DNA from: Ferrovum myxofaciens
Lineage (GTDB): Bacteria; Pseudomonadota; Gammaproteobacteria; Burkholderiales; Ferrovaceae
Direction: 5' to 3'
DNA length: 64,000 nt
Assembly (NCBI RefSeq): GCF_000735045.1
Contig: NZ_JPOQ01000031.1
Span: 42,285 to 106,284 of the forward strand
Below, piece after piece: positions 13,522 to 27,331 of the stretch. The notes beneath the pieces were generated by a model. It was not told where the DNA came from. It did not search any database and worked only from the letters and a program-made list of their open reading frames with translations. Positions within the stretch are counted from its first letter, which is position 1. Every line of letters begins with the position of its first letter. The position numbers were made by a program, and so were the translations under genes.

Positions 13522-14128
13522 ACCCGGTGAAATTCGGGGACTTTACGGCATTACCCCAGAATTGAGTGACACCGCTGAGTTGCTCAGAAGAGTCCGACTG
13601 GCCTTTCTGGGAGGGATGTCGGTACTGCAGTACCGCGTCAAATCTCTCGCGATTTCCTTGCGCCGTCAACAATTATGTCAATTGCGCGCACTTTGTGATG
13701 AGTTTGGCGCGCCTTTGATCCTCAATGACGGAGGGCACCCGGAGTGGGAAGGGGGAGTGCATGTGGGGCTGGAGGATGCGCGTCCGGAAGAATGGCATCA
13801 ATTGGCTCATGGAAGGCTATTGGGTGTTTCGTGCTATGCAGACCTGAAACGGGCGCAGGCGGCAGAAGAAGCGGGTGCTGCCTATATCGCCCTGGGCCGC
13901 TTCTTCCCTTCATCAACCAAGCCGGAAGCTGCGTTCGTCACGCTGGAGGTTCTTCGTGCCAGCCGTACCCACCTCCGTATTCCCATTGTTGCAATTGGTG
14001 GAATCACCCCTGATCGGGTCGCCGAACTGCGTGCGGCAGGCGCTGATGCCGTGGCTGTTTTGAGTGGATTGTTCGATGCGCCGGATATCACGAGCCGGGC
14101 GCGGGAATATGCCGCGAATTTTGAATGA
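13511..14128 (+). CDS. thiE: Thiamin-phosphate synthase
   Basis: Couples HMP pyrophosphate and thiazole phosphate to thiamin phosphate; 205-residue TIM barrel. Recognisable: VLQYRVK with the catalytic Lys, LILNDG, GVHVGLED, ALGRFFPSSTKP for pyrophosphate binding, and AIGGITPDRVAEL for the thiazole phosphate. The usual YRDK/NDD signatures read YRVK and NDG here, small departures that leave the key Lys and Asp in place. Confidence 0.92.
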   Translation: MSIEPGEIRGLYGITPELSDTAELLRRVRLAFLGGMSVLQYRVKSLAISLRRQQLCQLRALCDEFGAPLILNDGGHPEWEGGVHVGLEDARPEEWHQLAHGRLLGVSCYADLKRAQAAEEAGAAYIALGRFFPSSTKPEAAFVTLEVLRASRTHLRIPIVAIGGITPDRVAELRAAGADAVAVLSGLFDAPDITSRAREYAANFE

Positions 14129-14148
14129 TCTGGAGGGGGCCGGGCGCG

Positions 14149-14154
14149 TATAAT
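14149..14154 (+). promoter_or_regulatory. Possible -10 element for hemL
   Basis: A perfect TATAAT just after the thiE stop, 35 bases before the hemL ATG. No good -35 hexamer is found at 16-18 bp upstream (the sequence is G-rich), so this is a weak or activator-dependent promoter at best. Confidence 0.35.
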
Positions 14155-14189
14155 GGCGTTTGACCACTGACTTAAGATCTGGAATTTCC

Positions 14190-15466
14190 ATGACAACCAA
14201 TCAGAAGTTGTTTGAACGTGCCCAGCAATTCATTCCGGGGGGCGTCAATTCTCCGGTGCGAGCCTTCCGAAGCGTAGGAGGCACCCCGCGTTTTCTGACG
14301 CGCGGGAAAGGTCCTCGCGTGTGGGACGTGGAGGGCAAGGAATATATCGATTATGTGTGCTCCTGGGGGCCGCTTCTGCATGGGCATGCCCATCCTTCTG
14401 TCATCCAGGCGGTGCAGGCCAGTGTGGAGCGGGGTTTGAGTTTTGGGGCACCCACGGCTCTGGAAGTGGAGATGGCCGAAAAACTGACACAACTCCTTCC
14501 CTCCCTGGAAATGGTTCGTCTGACCAGTTCGGGCACCGAAGCCACCATGAGTGCCATTCGTCTGGCGCGCGGGTTTACCGGGCGTAACCTCATCGTCAAA
14601 TTTGAGGGGTGTTACCACGGGCATGGGGATGCCTTGCTGGTCAAGGCGGGTTCCGGGGCGCTGACCTTTGGACAGCCCGATTCCGGGGGAATACCTGCCG
14701 AATTGGCCGCTCAAACCCTGGTCCTCGAATATAACCATATGGGACAGTTAGAAGAATTATTCTCCACCCGGGGCAATCAGATTGCCGCCGTCATCGTTGA
14801 ACCCGTGGCGGGCAACATGAACATGGTATTACCTCGCCCTGGATTCCTTTCAAAATTGCGCGAATTGACCACGGCCCATGGCAGCGTTTTGATTTTTGAT
14901 GAGGTGATGACGGGATTCCGGGTGGCCTTGGGTGGGGCCCAGTCTCTTTACGGTATTCGCCCTGATTTGACTACTCTGGGCAAGGTGATCGGTGGAGGGA
15001 TGCCCCTGGCTGCCTTTGGGGGACGGCGTGACATCATGGAATATCTGGCTCCCCTCGGACCGGTGTATCAGGCCGGTACTTTATCCGGCAATCCGGTGGC
15101 CGTGACTGCGGGCTTGGTGAATCTTCATCTGGCCTGCGCAGATGGACTGTATGAACGTTTGGGCGAAATGACCCGAACGCTGACGGAGGGCATTGTGGAA
15201 GTGGGGCGCGATGCAGGATATCCCATGTCCACCTGTTCCCTGGGGGGTATGTTTGGGCTGTATTTCCGAGAAAAGTTGCCCAATACGCTGACCGAGGTGA
15301 TGGAATCGGACCGGTTTGCTTTTAATGCGTTTTTTCAGGGGATGCTTGATGAAGGGATCTACTTTGCGCCTTCGGCTTTCGAGGCGGGTTTTGTCTCCAC
15401 CGTCCATACCAGTTTGGAACTGGATCAAACGCTCAGCGCGGCAGAACGGGTATTCAAACAACTGAG

Positions 15467-15470
<4 letters not shown>
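14190..15470 (+). CDS. hemL: Glutamate-1-semialdehyde 2,1-aminomutase
   Basis: PLP enzyme making 5-aminolevulinate in the C5 haem route, 426 residues, equal to E. coli HemL. Motifs: [13 protein letters not shown] at the N-terminus, [16 protein letters not shown], the cofactor Asp in [11 protein letters not shown], and the PLP lysine in [15 protein letters not shown] 14190 fits the family start; an earlier TTG in frame would add ten residues. Its last bases overlap the engB start (ATGA). Confidence 0.97.
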
Positions 15471-17120
<1,650 letters not shown>

Positions 17121-19376
17121 TCAGTTATTTTGTGCGGCAGTGGCATAGGTGTAATCATCGATGTGGTCTGATGCAGTACTGGGTTGTCCGGTCTTGGGAT
17201 CAATGGCAACGACCTCGATACCAGGGGGCATGATGGCTTCACTTTCCGGAACGGTTTTCAACGCGGTTCCCATGTAATCCATCCAAATCGGTAAGGCCGC
17301 TTGAGCACCGGTTTCCTGTGGTCCCAAAGAGGCTGGTTTGTCGAAGCCGACCCAGGCCACGGCCACTAAACTGGGTTGAAAGCCACAGAACCAGGCATCG
17401 ACGTGATCGTTGGTGGTACCGGTTTTTCCAGCCAGATCCTGGCGACCCAGACTTAGCGCCCGGGTGGCCGTACCCATGCGAATGACATCCTTCATCATGC
17501 TGGTCATGATGAAGGCATTGCGAGGATCGATGACCTGCTCAGCACCTTCACCGGCCAGAATAGGCTGGGTACGGCTGAGAGGTTTTCCGCTACTGTCCAA
17601 AATTTGATCGATGAAATAGGGTTTGACCCGAAATCCCCCATTGGCAAAGACCGCATAGGCCGTAGCCATTTGTAGGGGGGTAGCCTCGCCTGCACCCAAG
17701 GCCATGCTGAGATAAGCGGGTTGACGATTGCTTTCAAAACCGAAGCGCTTGATATATTCCTGGGCATAACCAGGACTAATGGCTTTCAGGACGCGAATGG
17801 CAACCATGTTTTTTGACTCGGCCAGTCCGATACGCAGTCGAATCGGACCCAAATATTCGTTCTCATAGTTATGGGGTTCCCAGGCTTCGCCACCATTTTG
17901 GTTGGGGTCATGGATGACAATGGGGCTGTCGTCCACCAGAGTGAACGGGGTGAATCCTTTTTCCAGGGCCGCCGAGTAGATAAAAGGTTTGAAACTGGAG
18001 CCGGGTTGGCGATAGGCCTGGATGACATGATTATATTTGGTGCGATTGAAGTCAAATCCTCCCACCAAGGCACGAATGGCTCCATTGTGGGTATCGAGAG
18101 AAACCAGAGCAGCCTCTGCCTTGGGATACTGAACGATGACCCAGCCGGATTTGTCGTTCCGCAGGACGCGAATCAGAGAACCCCGCTTGATTCGTCGATC
18201 GGCACTTGTTTTTGGACTCAAACTGGCGTGTACAAACGCCAAGGCACCGTCTTTGAGGATCACGGGCCCTACATTCTTTATGTAAGCACTCACTTCCTTT
18301 TCAGAGGCTGACTCAACCACGGCCGGGTATAGTTCGTTGGCGATTTCCAGGTCTCCCAGCGACTCTTCAAAATCGGCAATGGTGGCACCGCTGCTGGGCA
18401 AATCCAGCGTGGCTTCAGGGCCGCGATAGCCATGTCGCTGATCATAGGCCAGGACACCCTCGCGTACGGCGCGGAAAGCGGCATCCTGATCAGGTTTGAG
18501 GAGAGTGGTGATGACACTGTAGCCGGAGGAATAAACTCCGTCCCCATAGGTTTGAACCATGTACTGACGGACCATTTCAGCGACATAGTCAGCACGGGTC
18601 AGGGCATTGGCATGATAGGCTGAGGCGTGTCCCGGTTTATGCAATGCCAGGGTAAAGTCGGCATCATTGAGGTACTTCAGGTCGTGCATGCGGCGCAACA
18701 CATACTGTTGGCGCAGTGCCGCCCGTTGTGGGTTGATAATGGGATTGTAGCGCGAGGGGGCTTTGGGTAGCCCGGCCAGCATGGCCATTTCCGCAACGGT
18801 GAGTTGAGACAGGGGTTTGCCGTAATACACCACGGCGGCAGCGCCAAAGCCATAGGCACGTTGTCCGAGATAGATCTGGTTGATGTACAACTCGAGGATC
18901 TGGTCCTTGGTCAGGTTGCTTTCAATCTTGTAAGACAACAGGACTTCGGATAATTTGCGGGTCAACGTGCGTTCATTGGTCAGGAAGAAATTACGGGCCA
19001 CCTGCATGGTGATGGTACTGGCACCTTCCTTGGCCGAGTGGGAAAACACATCTGCCAGCATGGCACGCAGAACTCCCTGGAAATCCACGGCACCATGCTG
19101 GTAAAAACGGTCATCTTCAGCAGCCAGTATGGCGTGACGCATGTTGAGAGGAACTTCCGTCAATTTGAGCATGGCGCGCCGCTCTTCCCCAAATTCGCCG
19201 ATCAATTGATGGTCCGTGGTATAGACCCGGAGTGGTAACTTTGGGCGATAGTCGGTGACAGCATCCAGACTGGGAAGTTTTGGATACAGTAGGGCCAGAG
19301 TCATGACCACGATGCCCACTGCCACGGTGCCGAGAGCGACCAGAAAAATCAAGGGGTAGAGAAGAAATTTGGGCAA
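17121..19376 (-). CDS. mrcA: Penicillin-binding protein 1A
   Basis: Bifunctional peptidoglycan synthase, 751 residues, on the short side for PBP1A. One N-terminal membrane anchor, then a GT51 glycosyltransferase domain (AAEDDRFYQHGAVDF, GASTITMQVARN), an OB-like insert, and a transpeptidase domain with S460 in GSSFKPF, SKN in ESKNMVA, and KTG in AGKTGTT. TTG 19376 is the apparent start: no ATG precedes the membrane helix. A TATAAT on this strand (19406-19411) lies just upstream, without a strong -35. Confidence 0.93.
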   Translation of the reverse strand: MPKFLLYPLIFLVALGTVAVGIVVMTLALLYPKLPSLDAVTDYRPKLPLRVYTTDHQLIGEFGEERRAMLKLTEVPLNMRHAILAAEDDRFYQHGAVDFQGVLRAMLADVFSHSAKEGASTITMQVARNFFLTNERTLTRKLSEVLLSYKIESNLTKDQILELYINQIYLGQRAYGFGAAAVVYYGKPLSQLTVAEMAMLAGLPKAPSRYNPIINPQRAALRQQYVLRRMHDLKYLNDADFTLALHKPGHASAYHANALTRADYVAEMVRQYMVQTYGDGVYSSGYSVITTLLKPDQDAAFRAVREGVLAYDQRHGYRGPEATLDLPSSGATIADFEESLGDLEIANELYPAVVESASEKEVSAYIKNVGPVILKDGALAFVHASLSPKTSADRRIKRGSLIRVLRNDKSGWVIVQYPKAEAALVSLDTHNGAIRALVGGFDFNRTKYNHVIQAYRQPGSSFKPFIYSAALEKGFTPFTLVDDSPIVIHDPNQNGGEAWEPHNYENEYLGPIRLRIGLAESKNMVAIRVLKAISPGYAQEYIKRFGFESNRQPAYLSMALGAGEATPLQMATAYAVFANGGFRVKPYFIDQILDSSGKPLSRTQPILAGEGAEQVIDPRNAFIMTSMMKDVIRMGTATRALSLGRQDLAGKTGTTNDHVDAWFCGFQPSLVAVAWVGFDKPASLGPQETGAQAALPIWMDYMGTALKTVPESEAIMPPGIEVVAIDPKTGQPSTASDHIDDYTYATAAQNN

Positions 19377-19405
19377 TATGGCACCACTGGTGGAAGTTGG
19401 AAGAG

Positions 19406-19411
19406 ATTATA
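19406..19411 (-). promoter_or_regulatory. Possible -10 element for mrcA
   Basis: TATAAT on the minus strand in the 58-bp gap between aroB and mrcA. The -35 position is not consensus. It may let mrcA and hemB be transcribed apart from aroKB. Confidence 0.35.
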
Positions 19412-19434
19412 CTTGGTCTCAGGGGAAGCGTCTT

Positions 19435-20538
19435 TCAGGGTGCGATGAAGCGCCCTTGTCCGGGGGTCAGGACGGCTTCCAGCAGATCCTGGCGGGTCAC
19501 GGAAGTCAGACAGGCTTGGCCCAGCGACTTGAGGAGTACAAAACGCAGAGACCCTGCCTCTGCCTTTTTGTCTCCGGCCATGAGGTCCAGATACCGTTGA
19601 ACCCCCAGGTTAGGTGCTAGGGTCGGTAGGCCGGTTCGCTCAAAGAGGGTCGTCATGCGTTGCAGGTCCTTGGAGTGGAGCCAGCCCAGACGTTCGGACA
19701 GGTCAGCGGCCAACAGAGAGCCCACCGCCACGGCTTCACCATGCAACCAGTTTCCATAGCCCAATCCTGTTTCAATGGCATGTCCGAAGGTGTGACCCAG
19801 ATTGAGCAAGGCACGCAGCCCGGTTTGTTCCAGAGGGTCTGCAGCCACGAGGGTGGACTTGTTGCGGCAGGACGTCAGAATGGCCTGAGCCAAGATCTCG
19901 GGGTCACGTTGCAGCAAGGCATCCAGATGAATTTCCAGCCATTCCAGAAAGGGGAGATCACGGATCAGCGCATATTTGATGACCTCTGCCAGACCCGCCA
20001 GAAATTCTCTCTGAGGCAGGGTATCAAGGGTTGTGGTATCGGCCAGTACCAAACGGGGTTGGTGAAATGCGCCGATCATGTTCTTACCCAGGGGGTGGTT
20101 GATACCGGTTTTCCCGCCCACGGAAGAATCCACCTGGGACAGTAGGGTCGTGGGGACTTGAATCAGAGAGACGCCACGCAGGTAGGTGGCTGCCGCATAA
20201 CCTGCCAGATCACCGACCACTCCCCCGCCCAGTGCAATGACCGTGGTTTTTCTATCCGCCCGGTGTTCCAGCAGTACATCGTGAATATGGTTGAAACTGT
20301 CGCGTGTTTTGTAGGACTCTCCATCGGGGAGCAGGATGGGTATGACCCGTTGTCCCTCAGCGGTGAGCATGTGCGCGAGGAGATCCAGATACAGAGGTGC
20401 CACGGTGGTATTGGTCACGATGGCAGAGGTATTGCCAGCCAGATGAGGCGTGATGAGGTCGCTACGGCATAGTAATCCGGGTCCTACCTGGATCGGGTAA
20501 GAGGGAGAGACTTCAACAAGAAGGGTGTGCAAGGACAT
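19435..20538 (-). CDS. aroB: 3-dehydroquinate synthase
   Basis: Second step of the shikimate pathway; NAD- and metal-dependent, 367 residues. Motifs: [51 protein letters not shown], and the metal histidine in [11 protein letters not shown]. It overlaps aroK by 26 bases, the usual aroK-aroB coupling. Confidence 0.97.
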   Translation of the reverse strand: MSLHTLLVEVSPSYPIQVGPGLLCRSDLITPHLAGNTSAIVTNTTVAPLYLDLLAHMLTAEGQRVIPILLPDGESYKTRDSFNHIHDVLLEHRADRKTTVIALGGGVVGDLAGYAAATYLRGVSLIQVPTTLLSQVDSSVGGKTGINHPLGKNMIGAFHQPRLVLADTTTLDTLPQREFLAGLAEVIKYALIRDLPFLEWLEIHLDALLQRDPEILAQAILTSCRNKSTLVAADPLEQTGLRALLNLGHTFGHAIETGLGYGNWLHGEAVAVGSLLAADLSERLGWLHSKDLQRMTTLFERTGLPTLAPNLGVQRYLDLMAGDKKAEAGSLRFVLLKSLGQACLTSVTRQDLLEAVLTPGQGRFIAP

Positions 20539-21052
20539 GGGCGTCTAGTTCCAGTTCCAATTGACAGATGAGCCTTTGTGGGCTTTGTTGGGCGGTATCC
20601 ACAATCAGGTGGGCCGTTTCCCGATAGAGGGGGTCGCGGATTTCAAATAACTCTTGCAGGCGGGTTTTGGGGTCTTCCGTTTTCAGGAGGGGGCGATGGC
20701 GATCGTGGCGAGTACGATGCCAGAGTTGATCCACGCTGCCACGCAGATAAACCACGACTCCCTGTTGGCGCAGACGTTGGCGTGTCAGGGGACTTAAAAT
20801 GGCCCCACCACCGGTGGCCAGCACGATTCCCCGGCGTTGGACCAACTCGCCTAGAATGGCCTCTTCGCGGGCGCGGAAGCCCGATTCTCCCTCGAGTTCG
20901 AAAATGGTGCTGATGCGCACTCCTGTATGGGCTTCGATTTCCTGGTCGGAATCCACGAACTCCAGGTGGCGATGACGGGCCAACAAGCGACCGATGGTGG
21001 TCTTGCCGGCGCCCATCAAACCCACCAGAAAGATGTTGCACGATTTATCCAT
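20513..21052 (-). CDS. aroK: Shikimate kinase
   Basis: Phosphorylates shikimate; 179 residues. P-loop [11 protein letters not shown], shikimate-binding VDSDQEIE, the lid FRAREEAIL and GGGAIL. First gene of the minus-strand aroK-aroB-mrcA-hemB run. In many beta- and gammaproteobacteria pilMNOPQ lies between mrcA and aroK; those genes are absent here. Confidence 0.96.
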   Translation of the reverse strand: MDKSCNIFLVGLMGAGKTTIGRLLARHRHLEFVDSDQEIEAHTGVRISTIFELEGESGFRAREEAILGELVQRRGIVLATGGGAILSPLTRQRLRQQGVVVYLRGSVDQLWHRTRHDRHRPLLKTEDPKTRLQELFEIRDPLYRETAHLIVDTAQQSPQRLICQLELELDAHVLAHPSC

Positions 21053-21107
21053 CCCGCCATTGTAGCCCAGCTTGGAGTTTGAAAGGCGTGTGCCATAAAG
21101 TTAACGG

Positions 21108-21136
21108 TTGATTGGCCAGTCCGTCTGGGGTATCAT
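21108..21136 (+). promoter_or_regulatory. Candidate gltB promoter
   Basis: TTGATT at 21108-21113 and TATCAT at 21131-21136 with a 17-bp spacer, in the 175-bp divergent gap between aroK and gltB. It would give a leader of about 85 bases before the gltB TTG. No known operator was recognised in the leader. Confidence 0.45.
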
Positions 21137-21227
21137 CGCAGACCCGCTGCGCGTAATCATGACCCGCCTCAGGCTCCGGTTTGTGCACGCAGCGATTGCT
21201 CCGTCTACTGCGTGCTGAGGTGTACCG

Positions 21228-24200
21228 TTGAACCAGTCGTCCATTCCGTCCGCTCAGGGACTTTACGATCCCGTCCATGAACATGATGCCTGTGGTGTGG
21301 GCTTTGTTGCGCACATCAAGGGGCAGAAGAGCCATGCCATCGTTCGGCAGGGGCTTCAGATCCTGGAAAATCTGACACATCGCGGGGCCACGGGCGCCGA
21401 TCCTCTGGCGGGCGATGGTGCAGGTATCCTGCTCCAGATCCCTGATGCCTTTTTGCGCCGCGCGGTGGATCCACTGGGCTTTGCGCTGCCAGAGGTGGGG
21501 CATTATGCCGTGGGTATGGTTTTCCTGCCGCAAGATCCGCAAGCGCGCGAAATTTGTGAAACCATTCTGGAGCGCTGCGCGCGCGAAGAAGGTGCCGAAG
21601 TTTTGGGTTGGCGTACGGTGCCCACTCAAAATCAGGGGTTGGGAGACAGCGTCAAGCGGGTAGAACCCTTCATTCGCCAGATTTTTCTGGCCCGTGGCGC
21701 GACCCACGGAGATCAGACCGTCTTTGAACGAAAGTTATTCGTGTTGCGTAAGCGCGCCGAACATGAAGCCGCCCAGAAGGGTTATGACCGGACCCGCTTC
21801 TACTTACCCTCCCTGTCGTCTCGTACCCTGATTTACAAGGGGATGTTACTGGCGGATCAAGTGGGCCAGTACTACACCGATCTGAACGACGAAAGTTTGG
21901 TTTCCGCATTGGCGCTGGTGCACCAGCGTTTTTCCACCAATACTTTTCCCACCTGGGATCTGGCCCATCCTTTCCGACTTATCGCGCATAACGGGGAAAT
22001 CAATACGTTGCGCGGGAATGTCAACTGGATGGCAGCACGTCGTGGTAATTTGGCCTCTGCCCTGCTGGGTGAAGACGTGGCCAAAATCTGGCCCCTCATT
22101 GTGGAGGGTCAGTCGGACTCCGCTGCTTTTGACAATGCGCTGGAATTGCTGGTGGCTGGGGGTTATTCTTTGGTACAGGCCATGACGCTCCTGATTCCCG
22201 AGGCCTGGGCGGGCAATCCCTTGATGGATGAGGCGCGCCGGGACTACTACGAATATCATGCGGCTCTGATGGAGCCCTGGGATGGGCCTGCTGCGGTGGC
22301 CTTTACCGATGGACGTCAGATTGGCGCCACGCTGGATCGCAATGGTTTGCGTCCTGCACGCTATTTGCAAACCAGTGATGACTTGGTATTGATGGCCTCG
22401 GAAATGGGGGTATTGCCCATTCCCGAACATAAGATCATCAAGAAATGGCGCTTGCAACCGGGCAAGATGTTCCTGATCGATCTGGAGCAGGGACGGATCG
22501 TTAGCGATGCGGAGGTCAAGTCTGGACTGGCTCGTCAGCATCCCTACCGTCAATGGCTGGAAGCGACTCAGATCCGTCTCGAGGCCCTGCCGGTCCCTGC
22601 TCCTGCCGTGGAAGAAAAACCCACCGCTGCCGTTGTGCTCCATCGCCAGCAAGCCTTTGGCATGACCGAGGAGGAACTCAAGTTTATCCTGGCTCCCATG
22701 GTGACCAGCGGTCAGGAAGCCGTGGGTTCCATGGGGGATGACACGCCGCTGGCGGTGTTGTCGAACCGCTCCAAGTCGCTATACCAGTATTTCCGACAAC
22801 TATTTGCCCAAGTCACCAATCCTCCCATCGATCCGATTCGTGAAGAGTTGGTCATGTCCCTGGTGTCTTTCATTGGACCACGCCCCAACCTGTTGGCGAT
22901 ACACGAAGCGGATCCCCAACCCCGTCTGGAAGTGGAACAACCGGTTCTGTTGCCAGAAGACATGAGCTGTCTGCGCGCCATCGCCAGTCTCACGGCAGAT
23001 CGTTTCCGGGTTTCTACATTATCGATCTGCGCGCCTCTCCAGGAAGGAGTGGCGGGATTGGCGGCCAGGTTGGAAGCGCTCTGCACCCAGGCGGTGGAAG
23101 CCGTTCGCTCGGGCAGTAATATCCTGATCCTCTCAGATCGTTCCGTGGGCCCGGCGCAGGTAGCGATCCCCGCTTTGCTTGCCACTGCCGCAGTGCATCA
23201 TTACCTTGTACGGGAAGGACTTCGTACGGCCACGGGTTTGGTGGTGGAGACGGGGTCGGCCCGGGAAGTCCATCATTTTGCCCTGCTCGTGGGCTATGGG
23301 GCTGAGGCTGTGTATCCTTGGCTGGTTTATGAAACTCTGGAGCAGGGTCATGGCGCGTTCCTGAATATGGACGTCCCTCTCAAGGAAATGCGCAAGCGTT
23401 TTTCCAAGGCTGTTTCCAAGGGACTGCTCAAGGTCATGTCCAAAATGGGGATTTCCACGGTTCAATCCTATTGTGGTGCCCAGATTTTTGAAGCCATCGG
23501 GTTGAGTGCTTCCTTTGTGCGGCGTTTCTTTACGGGAACAGCCTCCGTGGTTGAAGGAATCGGATTGGCCGAGATTCTGGAAGAAAATCTGCGCCTGCAT
23601 CGTGTGGCGTATTCTGCAGGGCCGTTGCATCAGGAGGCGCTGGATGCCGGGGGAGAGTACGCTTACCGCATTCGTGGGGAAGCCCACATGTGGACTCCGG
23701 AAAGTATCTCTAAATTGCAACATGCGACCCGTTCCGGAAACTATGCGACTTATCAGGAATACGCTCGGGCCATCAACGATCAGGCCGAACGATGGATGAC
23801 CTTGCGGGGTCTTTTTGAATTCAAGAATGCTGCGCAGCCCCTTCCTATTTCCGAAGTGGAAGCCGCAGCCTCCATCGTCAAACGTTTTGCCACGGGTGCA
23901 ATGTCTCTGGGATCCATTTCCCAGGAGGCGCACAGTACTCTGGCCGTTGCCATGAACCGCCTGGGGGGGAAATCCAATACTGGCGAAGGGGGAGAAGATC
24001 CCGCACGGTTCCGCCCATTGTCCAATGGGGATTCCATGCGTTCGGCCATCAAGCAGGTCGCCTCCGGGCGTTTTGGTGTGACGGCGGAGTATCTGGTCAA
24101 TGCCGATGATATTCAAATCAAAATGGCACAGGGTGCCAAACCAGGGGAAGGAGGGCAGTTACCCGGACACAAGGTCAGCCAGTATATCGGCAAGTTGCGT

Positions 24201-25844
24201 CATTCCGTGCCGGGGGTGGGTCTGATTTCTCCTCCCCCGCACCATGACATCTATTCCATCGAAGATCTGGCCCAATTGATCCACGATCTCAAGAACGTCA
24301 ATCCCCAAGCGCGTATCAGCGTCAAACTGGTGTCCGAAGTGGGGGTGGGCACGGTGGCGGCCGGGGTTGCCAAGGCCCATGCCGATCATGTCACCATCTC
24401 CGGACATGACGGTGGAACCGGTGCGTCTCCTCTGTCTTCGATCAAATATGCGGGTTCCCCTTGGGAGTTGGGGCTGGCGGAAACCCAGCAGACCTTGGTT
24501 CTCAACCGTTTGCGTGGACGCATCTGTGTGCAGGCCGATGGTCAGATGAAAACCGGGCGGGATGTGGTGATTGGCGCTTTGCTGGGTGCGGACGAATTTG
24601 GGTTTGCAACAGCCCCGCTGGTGGTGGAGGGATGCATCATGATGCGTAAGTGCCACCTCAATACCTGTCCGGTGGGCATTGCCACGCAGGATCCGGAATT
24701 GACCCGACGATTTGCCGGACAGCCCGAGCATTTGATCAATTATTTCTTCTTTGTGGCGGAGGAAGTACGTGAACTGATGGCTCAACTGGGATTCCGGACT
24801 TTCGAGGAGATGGTGGGACGGGTTGACCGCCTCGACATGCGCCGTGGAATTTCCCACTGGAAGGCACAGGGTCTGGATTTTTCAAGAATCTTTCATAGCC
24901 CGGACATGCCTGTTCAAGTGGCTCGTTCCTGGAAGGAGCGGCAGGATCATGGTTTGGAACAGGCACTGGATCATGTTCTCATCGCACAGTCCAGGACCGC
25001 TATCGAGCAGGGGCAAGCGGTGGTCATCGAAACGGGCGTGCGTAACGTCAATCGTTCCGTGGGTGCCATGTTGTCTGGCGAAGTGGCGCGCCATCATGGC
25101 TTTGCCGGTTTGCCTCAGGATACGATCCTGGTGCGCGCCAAGGGAACTGCCGGGCAGAGTTTTGGTGCCTTTCTGGCCCATGGGGTGACTTTTCACCTAT
25201 ACGGTGAAGCCAATGATTATGTTGGCAAGGGACTGTCTGGGGGACGTATCATCATTCAACCTGCTCCCGAATCTACTTTGTTGGCTGAAGAGAATATTAT
25301 TGTGGGAAATACGGTTCTGTATGGTGCCGTTGCCGGAGAATGTTATTTCCGGGGGGTGGCAGGCGAACGCTTTGCCGTGCGCAACTCCGGTGCAGTAGCC
25401 GTGGTGGAAGGCGTAGGAGACCACGGATGCGAATACATGACGGGAGGCACGGTAGTGGTACTGGGTGAGGCCGGACGAAATTTTGCCGCAGGGATGAGCG
25501 GGGGGATTGCCTTTGTCTATGACGAGGCGGGGGATTTTGATAAACGCTGTAATCTGTCCATGGTTGCGCTCGAGGCGGTTCCCGAGGAAGAGCAGACCAC
25601 CGAGGTCAAAGGCGTTCTGGACACCCATGGACGTGTGCGTGTCAATCACATCGAAGCACGGGATGAATATCTGTTGCGTATCCTGATTGAAAACCACGTG
25701 CGTTATACGGGCAGTACGCGTGGACAGCAGATTCTGGATCAATGGTCGAGTGCACGGAGCAAGTTCGTCAAAGTGATGCCCTTGGAGTATCGCCGCGCGC
25801 TGGCTGAAATGGCAGCAGAACAACAATTGGCACAGGTGGCCTGA
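21228..25844 (+). CDS. gltB: Glutamate synthase large subunit
   Basis: NADPH-dependent glutamate synthase alpha chain, 1,538 residues. It begins with TTG, preceded by GAGG at 21217-21220. A short propeptide ends at A21; C22 (HDACGVGF) becomes the N-terminal nucleophile of the class II glutamine amidotransferase domain. Central and FMN-binding synthase domains follow ([27 protein letters not shown]), with the 3Fe-4S cysteines in [15 protein letters not shown], and a C-terminal GXGXG beta-helix domain. The next gene is gltD, one base away. Confidence 0.97.
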   Translation: MNQSSIPSAQGLYDPVHEHDACGVGFVAHIKGQKSHAIVRQGLQILENLTHRGATGADPLAGDGAGILLQIPDAFLRRAVDPLGFALPEVGHYAVGMVFLPQDPQAREICETILERCAREEGAEVLGWRTVPTQNQGLGDSVKRVEPFIRQIFLARGATHGDQTVFERKLFVLRKRAEHEAAQKGYDRTRFYLPSLSSRTLIYKGMLLADQVGQYYTDLNDESLVSALALVHQRFSTNTFPTWDLAHPFRLIAHNGEINTLRGNVNWMAARRGNLASALLGEDVAKIWPLIVEGQSDSAAFDNALELLVAGGYSLVQAMTLLIPEAWAGNPLMDEARRDYYEYHAALMEPWDGPAAVAFTDGRQIGATLDRNGLRPARYLQTSDDLVLMASEMGVLPIPEHKIIKKWRLQPGKMFLIDLEQGRIVSDAEVKSGLARQHPYRQWLEATQIRLEALPVPAPAVEEKPTAAVVLHRQQAFGMTEEELKFILAPMVTSGQEAVGSMGDDTPLAVLSNRSKSLYQYFRQLFAQVTNPPIDPIREELVMSLVSFIGPRPNLLAIHEADPQPRLEVEQPVLLPEDMSCLRAIASLTADRFRVSTLSICAPLQEGVAGLAARLEALCTQAVEAVRSGSNILILSDRSVGPAQVAIPALLATAAVHHYLVREGLRTATGLVVETGSAREVHHFALLVGYGAEAVYPWLVYETLEQGHGAFLNMDVPLKEMRKRFSKAVSKGLLKVMSKMGISTVQSYCGAQIFEAIGLSASFVRRFFTGTASVVEGIGLAEILEENLRLHRVAYSAGPLHQEALDAGGEYAYRIRGEAHMWTPESISKLQHATRSGNYATYQEYARAINDQAERWMTLRGLFEFKNAAQPLPISEVEAAASIVKRFATGAMSLGSISQEAHSTLAVAMNRLGGKSNTGEGGEDPARFRPLSNGDSMRSAIKQVASGRFGVTAEYLVNADDIQIKMAQGAKPGEGGQLPGHKVSQYIGKLRHSVPGVGLISPPPHHDIYSIEDLAQLIHDLKNVNPQARISVKLVSEVGVGTVAAGVAKAHADHVTISGHDGGTGASPLSSIKYAGSPWELGLAETQQTLVLNRLRGRICVQADGQMKTGRDVVIGALLGADEFGFATAPLVVEGCIMMRKCHLNTCPVGIATQDPELTRRFAGQPEHLINYFFFVAEEVRELMAQLGFRTFEEMVGRVDRLDMRRGISHWKAQGLDFSRIFHSPDMPVQVARSWKERQDHGLEQALDHVLIAQSRTAIEQGQAVVIETGVRNVNRSVGAMLSGEVARHHGFAGLPQDTILVRAKGTAGQSFGAFLAHGVTFHLYGEANDYVGKGLSGGRIIIQPAPESTLLAEENIIVGNTVLYGAVAGECYFRGVAGERFAVRNSGAVAVVEGVGDHGCEYMTGGTVVVLGEAGRNFAAGMSGGIAFVYDEAGDFDKRCNLSMVALEAVPEEEQTTEVKGVLDTHGRVRVNHIEARDEYLLRILIENHVRYTGSTRGQQILDQWSSARSKFVKVMPLEYRRALAEMAAEQQLAQVA

Positions 25845-25845
25845 C

Positions 25846-27282
25846 ATGGGAAAGATTACGGGGTTCATGGAAATCGAACGGCAGGAACCCTCTGCCGAAA
25901 CACCACAAGAACGGGTGGGCCACTACCGCGAATTTACCATTGATCTGCCCTTGGAGAGCGTCAGCCAGCAAGGAGCGCGCTGCATGGATTGCGGAATCCC
26001 CTTCTGCCAGACGGGGTGTCCGGTGAATAATATCATTCCTGATTGGAATGATCTGGTTTACCGTGGGCAGTGGCGCGAAGGGTTGGACAACCTCCATTCC
26101 ACCAACAATTTTCCGGAATTTACGGGGCGGGTCTGTCCTGCACCTTGTGAGTCGGCTTGTGTGCTCAACATCAATACGGCACCGGTCACCATCAAGAACA
26201 TTGAACATGCCTTGGTGGACCGGGGTTGGGAAGAAGGCTGGATTACCCCGAAAATTCCTTCGCACAAAACGGGTAAACGGGTGGCCGTGGTGGGCTCCGG
26301 ACCTTCCGGGTTGGCTGCGGCACAGCAGTTGGCACGGGTGGGGCACGACGTGGTGGTGTTCGAAAAAAATGATCGGATCGGGGGACTGTTGCGCTACGGT
26401 ATCCCGGACTTCAAATTGGAAAAACTTCAGATTGATCGTCGGATCCATCAGATGCGCGCAGAAGGGGTGGAATTCCGCACCGGCGTGCATGTGGGCGTGA
26501 CACTGTCTGCCCAGCATTTGAGGGAATCGTTTGATGCGATTCTGCTCACTGGGGGATCGGAACATCCCCGCGATTTGTCTGTGCCGGGACGGGCATTGAA
26601 GGGTGTTCATTTTGCCATGGAATTCCTGCCCCAACAGAATCGACGCAATGCCGGAGATACGGTGGAAAATGGCCTGTTGGCCACGGGCAAGCATGTGGTG
26701 GTGATTGGCGGGGGCGATACGGGTTCCGACTGCGTGGGGACATCCCTTCGCCAGGGAGCCCTTTCCGTCACACAGTTTGAAGTCATGCCGCGCCCTCCGG
26801 AGCAGGAGGACAAACCTTTGGTGTGGCCTCAATATCCCCTTAAGTTCCGTACTTCCACCTCTCAAGCGGAAGGGTGTATCCGTGACTGGAGCATTTCGAC
26901 CCAGGCGTTTACAGGAGTCGATGGACAAGTGACCCAGTTGCATGCTGTGCGCCTGGAGTGGAAGGCGGACGAGAAGGGCCAGATGAAACCTCAGGAAATT
27001 CCGGGCAGTGCCTTTGACATTCCGGCGGATCTGGTTCTGCTGGCCATGGGTTACCTGCATCCAGTGCAGACCGGTTTGTTGGAACAGTTAGGGGTGGCAA
27101 AGGATGCCCGGGGCAATGTACAGGCCAAAGTCCTGGACTATCAAACTTCGGTGTCCAAGGTATTTGCTGCCGGGGATATGCGGCGTGGGCAGTCTCTGGT
27201 GGTTTGGGCCATTCGGGAGGGACGCCAGGCGGCACGAGCCATCGATGAGTTCCTGATGGGGCAGTCGGATCTTCCACGCTGA
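25846..27282 (+). CDS. gltD: Glutamate synthase small subunit
   Basis: Beta chain of glutamate synthase, 478 residues; passes electrons from NADPH through FAD and 4Fe-4S clusters to GltB. N-terminal cysteines in [14 protein letters not shown] and the later CPAPCESAC bind the clusters, the FAD loop is [13 protein letters not shown], and the NADPH loop is [11 protein letters not shown]. The start follows the gltB stop by one base. Confidence 0.97.
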   Translation: MGKITGFMEIERQEPSAETPQERVGHYREFTIDLPLESVSQQGARCMDCGIPFCQTGCPVNNIIPDWNDLVYRGQWREGLDNLHSTNNFPEFTGRVCPAPCESACVLNINTAPVTIKNIEHALVDRGWEEGWITPKIPSHKTGKRVAVVGSGPSGLAAAQQLARVGHDVVVFEKNDRIGGLLRYGIPDFKLEKLQIDRRIHQMRAEGVEFRTGVHVGVTLSAQHLRESFDAILLTGGSEHPRDLSVPGRALKGVHFAMEFLPQQNRRNAGDTVENGLLATGKHVVVIGGGDTGSDCVGTSLRQGALSVTQFEVMPRPPEQEDKPLVWPQYPLKFRTSTSQAEGCIRDWSISTQAFTGVDGQVTQLHAVRLEWKADEKGQMKPQEIPGSAFDIPADLVLLAMGYLHPVQTGLLEQLGVAKDARGNVQAKVLDYQTSVSKVFAAGDMRRGQSLVVWAIREGRQAARAIDEFLMGQSDLPR

Positions 27283-27331
27283 TTTTCATGATAGACCCGC
27301 TGAAGTAATGGCGGACTGACGAGGTTTTCCT

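Noticed and set aside
21152..21227. Structured leader of gltB
   Set aside because: GCTGCG and CGCAGC segments can pair, but the stem is six bases with a long loop and fits no known riboswitch or attenuator.
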